Source: an uncultured Verrucomicrobiales bacterium (GTDB lineage Bacteria; Verrucomicrobiota; Verrucomicrobiae; Limisphaerales; CANJSG01). Taken from it: a stretch of DNA of 25,051 nt. Location of the stretch: contig CAMLMI010000024.1 in assembly GCA_946480965.1 (NCBI GenBank), positions 1 to 25,051 of the forward strand. Direction: 5' to 3'. The first letter of the stretch is position 1; each line of letters starts with the position of its first letter. Shown here in pieces: positions 1 through 7,747 of this stretch. Below the pieces are notes generated by a model, which made no database searches, was not told the DNA's origin, and saw nothing but the letters and a program-made list of their open reading frames with translations. Made by a program: the position numbers and the translations under genes.

Positions 1-3000
1 CCCGGCTCCCGTCCCGGAAACCGTTGGTCCCTGCGTTGGGCCGCGCTGCTGCTGGGCGCGTGGTTCGGAGCCGGCCTGTCCCAGTCCGCCGCCGCCCAGG
101 CCAACGGCGTGCTGCGCGAGGTTTACCACAACATCGGAGGCACCTCGGTCACGGACCTGACCAATTCGCCGAAGTTCCCCAACAGCCCGGACGAGGAGTC
201 CATCGCCAACGATTTCGAGGCTCCGTCGAACTTCTCGGACGACTACGGCCAGCGGATGCGCGCCCTGATCACCGCGCCGACCACCGGCCAGTATTTCTTC
301 TGGATCTCGGGCGACGACAATTCCCTGCTCTACCTGAGCACCACCGAGAGCCCGAACAACAAGGCGCTGATCGCCAGCGTGAACTCCTGGACCAATCCGC
401 GCGAATGGACCAAGGAGGCGAACCAGCGGTCCGCCGGGATCACCCTCACCGCCGGGCAGCGCTACTACATCGAGGCGCTGCAGAAAGAAGGCGGCGGCGG
501 CGACAATCTCGCGGTGCGCTGGCAATTGCCGAACAGCACCATCGAGGAACCGATCCCCGGCAGCCGGCTCGTGCCCTTTGGTCTCGGCGCTCCGGTGGTT
601 TCGCAGCAACCGACCAACGTCAACGTGGTCGAGGGCGGCACGGCGCTCTTCTCCTTCCAGCTGGACCGTTTCCTTGGGGCCGCCTTCCAGTGGCGGCGGA
701 ACGGCCTGGCCATGCCGGGCGAGACCAACGCCTCGCTGTCCTTCGGCCCAGCGGCCCTGGGGGACAGCGGCGCCGTGTTCTCCTGCTCGATCACGAACGC
801 CTACGGCGGCACGAACACGGCAGGCGCGACCCTGACGGTGACGGCGGACACCACCCGGCCGTTCGTCTCCAGCGTCGGCAGTCTGGGCGATCCCCGTTCG
901 CTCACGGTCATCTTCTCCGAGCCCGTCGAGACGGCCAGCGCGTTGAACCCGGCGAACTACTCGATCACCCCGGGCATCACCGTCACCGGTGCGGCGTTCG
1001 GCACCGATCCCCGCATGGTCGTGCTGACCACCTCGACGATGGTGCCCAAGACGCCCTACTCGGTCACGATCTCCAACGTCCGCGACCGCGCCTCGACGCC
1101 AAACACGATGCTGACGGCGCTGCGCAACTTCTCCCTCGATTCCACGCCGCTCGACATCGGGTTCCTGCGCCCCGGAGCCGAACCGCCCGGGCCTTCCACC
1201 CGCCACGGCCCGATCGTCGTTTCGGAGATCATGTATAACCCCACGAACCGCCTGGACGGACGGGACCTGGAGTTCGTGGAGCTCTTCAACTCGAACCCCT
1301 GGTCGGAGGACATCTCCGGCTTCCGGCTCAGCGGCGAGATCGACTACACCTTCCCGCCCGGCACGGTCATGGGCGCGCGCTCCTACCGCGTCGTCGCGGC
1401 GGTCCCGGCCGACATCCAGGCCGCCTACGGCACGGCCGTCTCCGGCTCCTACACCGGCCGGTTGTCGAACAGCGGCGGGGTGCTCCAGGTGCTCGGGCGG
1501 CAGGGCCAGGTGCTCTTCGAGACCGAGTATTCCAACAACTCCCCCTGGCCGGTGGCCGCCGATGGCGCGGGCCATTCCCTGGTGCTGGCGCGGCCTTCCT
1601 ACGGCGAGCGGAATCCCGTGGCCTGGGCCGCCAGCGAACGGCCCGGCGGCACCCCGGGCACGGCCGAGACTCCCGCGCTCAATCCCCACCGCACCGTCGT
1701 GGTCAACGAGATCCTCGCCCACACCGACGCGCCGCAGGTGGACTACATCGAGCTCTACAACTACGGCACCAACGCCGTGGACCTCTCCGGCTGCATCCTG
1801 TCGGACGACGAGATCGAGAACCGTTTCGTGATGACCCAGGGCACCGTGATCCAGCCGCAGTCGTTCCTGCACTTCACCGAGGCCCAGCTCGGCTTCTCCC
1901 TCAGCGCCGCGGGCGAGACGGTCTATTTCAAGGCCCCGACCGACGGAAGCGTGCTGGAGGCGGTCGAGTTCGGCGCGCAGGAAAACGGCGTGCCTTACGG
2001 GCGGTTCCCCGACGGCGCGGCGCTCTTCTCCCGTCTCGAACAGTCCACTCCCGGCCAGGCCAATGCCCGCGCGCGCATCCCCGACGTGGTCATCAACGAG
2101 ATCATGTATGCGCCGGTCAGCCTCGATCCCTCCGACACCTACGTGGAGCTGCACAACCGCACCGCCGGCGCGATCGACCTCGGCGGCTGGCGCATCGAGG
2201 ACGGCGTGGACTACACCCTGCCGCCCGGCACCGTCATCCCGGCCCACGGCTATCTGGTCCTCGCCAAGAACGCCGCTCATTTGCTCTCCGTCTATCCGAA
2301 CCTCACCGGCGCGAACACCGTCGGCGACTTCTCCGGCAATCTCGCGGGCGGCGGCGAACGGCTCGCGCTCGCCATGCCCGACACGATCGTTTCCACCAAT
2401 GCCGCCAGCCAACGGGTGACGAACACCATCCACATCGTCGTGGACGAGGTGACGTATGAAACCGGCGGACGCTGGGGCCGTTGGTCGAAGGACGGCGGCA
2501 GCAGCCTCGAGCGCATCGACCCCCGGGCCGACGGCCGTTTCGCCCCGAACTGGGCCGACAGCGACGAATCGGCCAAGAGCCCTTGGGTCACGGTCGAGGC
2601 CACCGGCGTGCTGGACAACGGCAGCGTCGATGCCGACTCGCTCCAGATCCAGCTCATGGGCGCGGGCGAATGCCTGGTGGACAACGTCGAGGTCTTCGTC
2701 GTCGGCCAAGGCAACCGCATCGCCAATTCCACCTTCGAATCCGGCCTCGCCGGCTGGAGCGTCCAGGGCAACCACGACGATTCCGGCCTGGAGATCGGCC
2801 AGGGCTTTGGCAGCAGCCGTTCTCTCCACGTGCGGACCACCGGGCGCGGCGACACCGGGGCGAACCGCATCCGCACCCCGCTCACCGCCACCATGAGCCC
2901 GGGCCAGACCGGCACCATCCGGGCCAAGGTCCGCTGGCTCGCGGGCAATCCCGAGATCCTCTTCCGCCTGCGCGGCAGCTGGCTCGACGCCACGACGAAC

Positions 3001-6000
3001 ATCGTCGCCTCCCGCACCTTGGGCACGCCCGGTGCGGCCAACAGCCGAGCCGCCGCCAATGCCGGCCCCGCCATCACCGACGTGACCCATTCGCCCGTGC
3101 TGCCTTCGGCCAACCAGACCGTCACCGTCGTCGCCCGCGTGAACGATCCCGACGGCCTCGCGTCGTTGGTGCTGAAATACCGGATCGATCCTTCGACCAA
3201 CCTGACGCTCGTGCCGATGGTCAACAACGGCGCGGGTCTCTACAGCGCGACCATTCCCGGCCAGGCCGCGAACAACGCCGCCGCCTTCCACATCCAGGCG
3301 CTGGACAACGGTTCGCCCAACGCCTCCACCGCCTTCCCCTCCGACGCGCCCGCCCGCGAATGCGTCGTCCGCTGGGGCGAGCCCGCGCAGGGCGGCACCT
3401 TCGGCACCTACCGCCTGTGGATGACCGACCGCGTGCTGAAGGAATGGTCCTCCCGCATCAAGCTCAGCAACAAGCCGCTCGACTGCACCTTCGTGATGGG
3501 GAACAACCGCGTGATCTACAACATCGGCGGCCAATACTCCGGCAGCCCCTACCACGCGCCGGCCTTCAACTCCCCGATCGGCAACGTCTGCGACTACGTG
3601 CTGAACTTCCACGACGACGACGTGTTCCTCGGCGAGACCGACTTCACCCTGCAATGGCCGGGCAACGGCGGCGGCGACAACACCTACCAGCGCGAGCAGA
3701 CCGCCTACTGGCTCGCCGAGCAGATCGGCCTGCCCTACTGCTACCGCCGCTCGGTCAACCTCTTCGTCAACGGCGTCCGCCGCGCCGAGCTCTTCGACGA
3801 CGCCCAGCAGCCCAACGGCGACATGACCGACGAGTTCTATCCCGACGGCGAGAACGGCGACCTGCACAAGATCCAGCTCTGGTTCGAGTTCGACGAGAAC
3901 GCCAGCAGCTTCACCCCCACGGGCGCGACGCTCGGCAACTTCACCACCACCGGCGGCCACAAAAAGTTGGCGCGCTACCGCTGGAACTGGGCCAAGCGCG
4001 CCGTGCAGGGCTCCACCACCAACTTCGCGAATCTCTACAAGCTGGTCGATGCGGTGAACCACCCCGGTCTCGGCGCGAACTACCGCAAGACGCTCGAAGC
4101 GCAGATGGACGTGGACAACTGGCTCCGCACCTACGCCGTCCAGCACGTGGTGGGCAACTACGACAGCTTCGCCTACGGCAGCGGCCAGAACATGTATACC
4201 TACAAGCCCGTGGGCGACACGTGGAAGCTCTTCATCTGGGACGTCGATTTCGCCTTCGTCGCCGCAGAACCGACGAGCGACCTCTTCCAGGGCATCGGCC
4301 GCAGCAACGGCATCGACCTCGGCGAACCCGCCTATCGCCGCCGCTACTGGGAGATCCTCCAGGACCTGGCCAACGGCCCGCTGATGCCCACGCCCCTCGC
4401 CTCCCTGGTCACGGGCAAATACAACGCGATGGTCGCCAACGGCCGCAGCGTGGACAATCCGTCCAGCATCCAGAACTACCTCTCCCAGCGCCGCTCCCAC
4501 ATCCTGTCCCAGATCACGGCCAACACCGCCGCCTCCTTCGCGCTCACCCTCAACGGCGGCGCCTCCTTCAGCACGAACCGCAACCAGGTCACGCTGACCG
4601 GCAACGCGCCCGTCTCCGTCCGCACCATCACGGTCAATGGCGTGCCGGTGCCGCTCACCTGGACCAGCGTCTCCGCCTGGACGGCGGTGGTCTCGCTGAA
4701 CGGCGGCGCGAACGTGCTCAACATCCAGGGCCTCGACAGAAACGGAACCCCCGTCTCCGGCGCCAACGCGAACCTGACGATCACCTACACCGGCGCAGTG
4801 GAGCTTCCCGAGGACCGTCTCGTGATCCACGAGATCATGTATCAGCCCGCCGTGCCGGGAACCTCGTTCATCGAGCTGCGGAACACTTCCACGACCAATT
4901 CCTTCGATCTCTCTTCGTGGCGCATGGAGGGCGTGGACTTCACCTTTCCGCCCGGCACCGTGATCGGTCCCGGAGCCTACCTGCTCCTGGTGGACAACTA
5001 CGAGGCGTTCGTCGGAACCCACGGAGCCACCCTGCCCGTCATCGGGGAATACGGCGGGACCTTGCAGAACAACGGCGAAACGCTCCGCCTCGTCCGTCCC
5101 GGCGCCACGCCCGCACAGGACAAGGTGATCGACGAGGTGCGTTATGACAGCGAAGCGCCATGGCCCGCCGTGGCCCGGGGCGGCGGCTCGTCGCTCCAGC
5201 TCATCGACGCGACGCGCGACAACAACCGCGTGGGCAACTGGACCGCCGTCGATCCCAACGCCGACCCCTCCGCGCCGCAGTGGCGCTACGTCTCCGTGAC
5301 GGGCACGGCCAGCAGTTCGCTCCTCTACGTCTATCTGCTCGAAGCCGGCGAAGTGTTCATCGACGACCTGAAGATCGTTCCCGGAACCGTCGCGGAATCC
5401 GGCGTGAACTCGGTGCAGAACGGCGACTTCGAGTCCGCCTTCCCCGGCGCTTGGACCGTTTCGCCGAACCACTCCGGCAGCGTCCGCTCCACCACGACGA
5501 AACGCTCGGGCAACGCCAGCCTGCGTCTCGTCGCCTCCAGCGGCGGCACCACCCAGTCCTCCTCGGTCTGGCAAACCCTGTCACCCACCCTGACACCGAA
5601 CGCTCCCTGCACCCTCAGCTTCTGGTATCTGGAAAATCCGAACGGCGGCAACCTGCGCATCCGCCTCTCCGGCAACGGCACGATCACCACCGTCAGCCTC
5701 GCTCCCGGCGGCGGCCCCGTGTCGCATCTGACGCCCGGCGTGGCCAATTCGGTGGCGACGGCCCTGCCCGCATTGCCGCCGGTCTGGCTCAATGAAATCC
5801 AGCCCGACAACCGCACCGGGGCCACGGATCGATTCGGCCATCGCCACGCCTGGACCGAACTCTTCAACGGCGGCACCAACGCCCTGCCTCTGACCGGGCT
5901 CTACCTTTCCGACAGCTACACCAATCTTACCCGTTGGCCCTTCCCGGCCGGAGCTTCGATTCCCGCACGCGGCTTCATCACCGTCTGGCTGGATGGCAAC

Positions 6001-7197
6001 ACGGGCGAATCCATCGTGTCGGAGCCGCACACCTCGTTCACGGTTCCGGCCCAGAATGGTTCCTTGGCCCTCGTGCAGGTCAGCGGCGGCAAGACCAACA
6101 TCCTCGACTACCTGAACTACGGCTTGGTCAAAGCCGACCAGTCCTACGGCTCGACTCCCGAGGGTTCAGTCTCCGGCCGACGCGAATTCTTCTACGCAAC
6201 TCCGGGCACCACCAACAATCCCGCCTCGGCACCGATCCAAGTGCGCATCAACGAGTGGATGGCCGACAACGCGACGACCATCGCCGACCCGGCCGACGGC
6301 GATTTCGAGGACTGGTTCGAGCTGATCAACCTCTCCGATTCGCCCGCCGACCTTTCGGGCTTCTACCTCGGCACCACCCTGGCGGACCGCACCAAGTTCC
6401 GCATCCCGGACGGCTACGTCATCGCTCCCCGTGGCCACTTGCTCGTCTGGGCCGACAATGAATCCGCACAGAACAGCACCAACCGGACGGACCTCCACAC
6501 GAACTTCCGCTTGGGCAAATCCGGCGAAGCCATCGGGCTTTTCGGTGCGGACGGCTCCATCGTGGACTTCGTCGAGTTTGGGGCCCAGACCACCGACAAG
6601 ACCCAAGGACGATCCCCGGACGGCGGCGGCACCATCGTCACCCTGGACCATCCGAGTCCAAGAACCGCCAACTTCCCGGTCCAGACCAACCTCCCGCCGA
6701 CCATCGGGGCTCTGGCTCCGAAAACGATCTTCGAGGGACAGCAGCTCGTCGTCGCCGTGGTGGCCAATGACAGCGACGTTCCCGCCCAGACCTTGGCCTT
6801 CAGCCTGGAACCGGGCAGCCCGGCCAACGCCACGATCAACCCCGTGTCCGGCCTGCTTTCCTGGAAACCGGTCCCCGGCCAATCGCTCGGCACCAACGTC
6901 CTGACCATTCGCGTCACCGACAACGGACAGCCCGCCCAATCCGTGACCGGCACCCAGATCGTCCATGTCGTCGCCCCGCCCGCCATCGGCTCGGTGCAGG
7001 CGGAAGGCGCGAGCCTGGCGATCACCTTCGCGACGATTCCCGGCATCACCTACAGGGTGGAATACAAGAACGCGCTGGAAGATCCGGAATGGCGGACCGT
7101 CGATGTGCCCATCACGGCCCCGGAAAACACCTTGACGATCAACGACGCGCTCGGGGAAAACCCGCAACGCTTCTACCGGATCGTCGTCGAAGACTGA
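1..7197 (+). CDS. Giant exported PA14 / lamin-tail-domain / CotH-like protein (5' end outside window)
   Basis: The frame is open from base 1 and ends at TGA 7195-7197, giving 2398 codons with no start codon inside the window. Codons 1-33 read like the end of a signal peptide: arginines, then a Leu/Ala-rich core (WAALLLGAWFGAGL) and an Ala-rich cleavage region before ANGVLREVY. A GTG at 109 is therefore unlikely to be the start. Approximate modules: PA14 (39-195), Ig-like (196-280), SbsA-like Ig (283-372), lamin-tail domains (LTD) at 403-520, 564-683 and 694-826, jelly-roll-like region (861-990), Ig-like (1024-1120), CotH-like region (1134-1500, with LRTYAVQHVVGNYDS and a WKLFIWDVDFAF aspartate motif), Ig-like (1510-1597), LTD (1606-1720), second jelly-roll-like region (1760-1903), LTDs (1928-2043, 2080-2200), cadherin/putative-Ig (2234-2325) and a short C-terminal module ending RFYRIVVED. 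Each LTD opens with a variant of VVxEIMYxP. CotH proteins of spores are protein kinases; activity here is unproven. An extracellular or surface role, perhaps in polymer binding, is inference. I see no sorting tail. Confidence 0.88.
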   Translation, partial: PGSRPGNRWSLRWAALLLGAWFGAGLSQSAAAQANGVLREVYHNIGGTSVTDLTNSPKFPNSPDEESIANDFEAPSNFSDDYGQRMRALITAPTTGQYFFWISGDDNSLLYLSTTESPNNKALIASVNSWTNPREWTKEANQRSAGITLTAGQRYYIEALQKEGGGGDNLAVRWQLPNSTIEEPIPGSRLVPFGLGAPVVSQQPTNVNVVEGGTALFSFQLDRFLGAAFQWRRNGLAMPGETNASLSFGPAALGDSGAVFSCSITNAYGGTNTAGATLTVTADTTRPFVSSVGSLGDPRSLTVIFSEPVETASALNPANYSITPGITVTGAAFGTDPRMVVLTTSTMVPKTPYSVTISNVRDRASTPNTMLTALRNFSLDSTPLDIGFLRPGAEPPGPSTRHGPIVVSEIMYNPTNRLDGRDLEFVELFNSNPWSEDISGFRLSGEIDYTFPPGTVMGARSYRVVAAVPADIQAAYGTAVSGSYTGRLSNSGGVLQVLGRQGQVLFETEYSNNSPWPVAADGAGHSLVLARPSYGERNPVAWAASERPGGTPGTAETPALNPHRTVVVNEILAHTDAPQVDYIELYNYGTNAVDLSGCILSDDEIENRFVMTQGTVIQPQSFLHFTEAQLGFSLSAAGETVYFKAPTDGSVLEAVEFGAQENGVPYGRFPDGAALFSRLEQSTPGQANARARIPDVVINEIMYAPVSLDPSDTYVELHNRTAGAIDLGGWRIEDGVDYTLPPGTVIPAHGYLVLAKNAAHLLSVYPNLTGANTVGDFSGNLAGGGERLALAMPDTIVSTNAASQRVTNTIHIVVDEVTYETGGRWGRWSKDGGSSLERIDPRADGRFAPNWADSDESAKSPWVTVEATGVLDNGSVDADSLQIQLMGAGECLVDNVEVFVVGQGNRIANSTFESGLAGWSVQGNHDDSGLEIGQGFGSSRSLHVRTTGRGDTGANRIRTPLTATMSPGQTGTIRAKVRWLAGNPEILFRLRGSWLDATTNIVASRTLGTPGAANSRAAANAGPAITDVTHSPVLPSANQTVTVVARVNDPDGLASLVLKYRIDPSTNLTLVPMVNNGAGLYSATIPGQAANNAAAFHIQALDNGSPNASTAFPSDAPARECVVRWGEPAQGGTFGTYRLWMTDRVLKEWSSRIKLSNKPLDCTFVMGNNRVIYNIGGQYSGSPYHAPAFNSPIGNVCDYVLNFHDDDVFLGETDFTLQWPGNGGGDNTYQREQTAYWLAEQIGLPYCYRRSVNLFVNGVRRAELFDDAQQPNGDMTDEFYPDGENGDLHKIQLWFEFDENASSFTPTGATLGNFTTTGGHKKLARYRWNWAKRAVQGSTTNFANLYKLVDAVNHPGLGANYRKTLEAQMDVDNWLRTYAVQHVVGNYDSFAYGSGQNMYTYKPVGDTWKLFIWDVDFAFVAAEPTSDLFQGIGRSNGIDLGEPAYRRRYWEILQDLANGPLMPTPLASLVTGKYNAMVANGRSVDNPSSIQNYLSQRRSHILSQITANTAASFALTLNGGASFSTNRNQVTLTGNAPVSVRTITVNGVPVPLTWTSVSAWTAVVSLNGGANVLNIQGLDRNGTPVSGANANLTITYTGAVELPEDRLVIHEIMYQPAVPGTSFIELRNTSTTNSFDLSSWRMEGVDFTFPPGTVIGPGAYLLLVDNYEAFVGTHGATLPVIGEYGGTLQNNGETLRLVRPGATPAQDKVIDEVRYDSEAPWPAVARGGGSSLQLIDATRDNNRVGNWTAVDPNADPSAPQWRYVSVTGTASSSLLYVYLLEAGEVFIDDLKIVPGTVAESGVNSVQNGDFESAFPGAWTVSPNHSGSVRSTTTKRSGNASLRLVASSGGTTQSSSVWQTLSPTLTPNAPCTLSFWYLENPNGGNLRIRLSGNGTITTVSLAPGGGPVSHLTPGVANSVATALPALPPVWLNEIQPDNRTGATDRFGHRHAWTELFNGGTNALPLTGLYLSDSYTNLTRWPFPAGASIPARGFITVWLDGNTGESIVSEPHTSFTVPAQNGSLALVQVSGGKTNILDYLNYGLVKADQSYGSTPEGSVSGRREFFYATPGTTNNPASAPIQVRINEWMADNATTIADPADGDFEDWFELINLSDSPADLSGFYLGTTLADRTKFRIPDGYVIAPRGHLLVWADNESAQNSTNRTDLHTNFRLGKSGEAIGLFGADGSIVDFVEFGAQTTDKTQGRSPDGGGTIVTLDHPSPRTANFPVQTNLPPTIGALAPKTIFEGQQLVVAVVANDSDVPAQTLAFSLEPGSPANATINPVSGLLSWKPVPGQSLGTNVLTIRVTDNGQPAQSVTGTQIVHVVAPPAIGSVQAEGASLAITFATIPGITYRVEYKNALEDPEWRTVDVPITAPENTLTINDALGENPQRFYRIVVED

Positions 7198-7225
7198 GAC
7201 GCTTCTCTCCGGTTTGTCTCATCGG

Positions 7226-7258
7226 CACAGCGGGCCTTGCTTGGAAAGGCCCGCTGTG
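7226..7258 (+). terminator. Strong stem-loop after the giant gene, possible terminator
   Basis: A perfect 13-bp inverted repeat (CACAGCGGGCCTT / AAGGCCCGCTGTG) with a 7-base loop starts 28 bases after the stop codon at 7197. No T-tract follows on either strand, so it may be a transcript-stabilising 3' hairpin or a non-canonical terminator. Confidence 0.5.
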
Positions 7259-7554
7259 GTCGGCCGATTGCGGCTACCGACCACCGCCCAACCCGAAAAG
7301 CCGCCATCTGGGGACAGTTTTGAGTAGGAGAAATCAGGAGCGAGGAAGAAGGGGAGGAGAGTGTTCGGGCGGCAGACGCCAAGGAGGTGGCCCAGGGGAT
7401 GGGCGCAGAAGAAACGTTCCACCGCACCGAACACAAATCACCATACCCGGATTTCCGCATCGCGCTACCCAGAACTTGTCCAAATTTTACGGCGATCACC
7501 GTATTGGTCCAAAGCCTTGGAACGCATGGAAAACCCTAACCGAAATTCAAAAAA
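7259..7554. other. Spacer of about 300 bp without a supportable gene
   Basis: Between the stem-loop and tRNA-Pro I find no coding sequence with family features on either strand. There is a purine-rich stretch at about 7320-7375 on the plus strand and otherwise unremarkable sequence. Short open frames here lack a recognisable domain and a ribosome-binding site. It could be decayed DNA or the 3' flank of the tRNA. Confidence 0.4.
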
Positions 7555-7631
7555 TGGTCGGGACGGTGAGATTTGAACTCACGACCTCTTCCACCCCAAG
7601 GAAGCGCGCTACCAAGCTACGCTACGTCCCG
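7555..7631 (-). tRNA. tRNA-Pro (anticodon GGG), CCA encoded
   Basis: The minus strand folds into a complete cloverleaf: 7-bp acceptor stem CGGGACG/CGTCCCG (7625-7631 with 7559-7565), D arm with GCTTGGTAGC, anticodon stem CTTCC/GGAAG around loop TTGGGGT with GGG at 7595-7597, and T arm GTGAG-TTCAAAT-CTCAC. Discriminator A is at 7558 and the genome encodes CCA at 7555-7557. C as the first base is typical of bacterial tRNA-Pro. It decodes CCC and CCU. Confidence 0.95.
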
Positions 7632-7668
7632 ACCAAGTTCGCTTTCGACCGGAGCCGAAGCGACGGGG

Positions 7669-7696
7669 AGAATAAGAACGACCCGCTTCAGTTCAA
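7669..7696 (-). promoter_or_regulatory. Predicted sigma70-type promoter for tRNA-Pro
   Basis: On the minus strand TTGAAC (7691-7696) and TATTCT (7669-7674) are separated by 16 bases, about 38 bases upstream of the mature tRNA 5' end. Each hexamer matches the bacterial consensus at 4 of 6 positions. The position fits a tRNA promoter placed between the tex stop and the tRNA. Confidence 0.45.
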
Positions 7697-7747
7697 CATC
7701 TTTTCCGCAGCAATTTTGGTTCGCCCGTTCTGGGCCAAAGAAGCGGC

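Noticed and set aside
2481..5147. Long open frame of 888 codons overlapping the giant gene in another frame
   Set aside because: It is Arg/Pro/Gln-rich with no domain, and lies wholly inside a gene with clear PA14/LTD/CotH domains. High GC content leaves shadow frames open.
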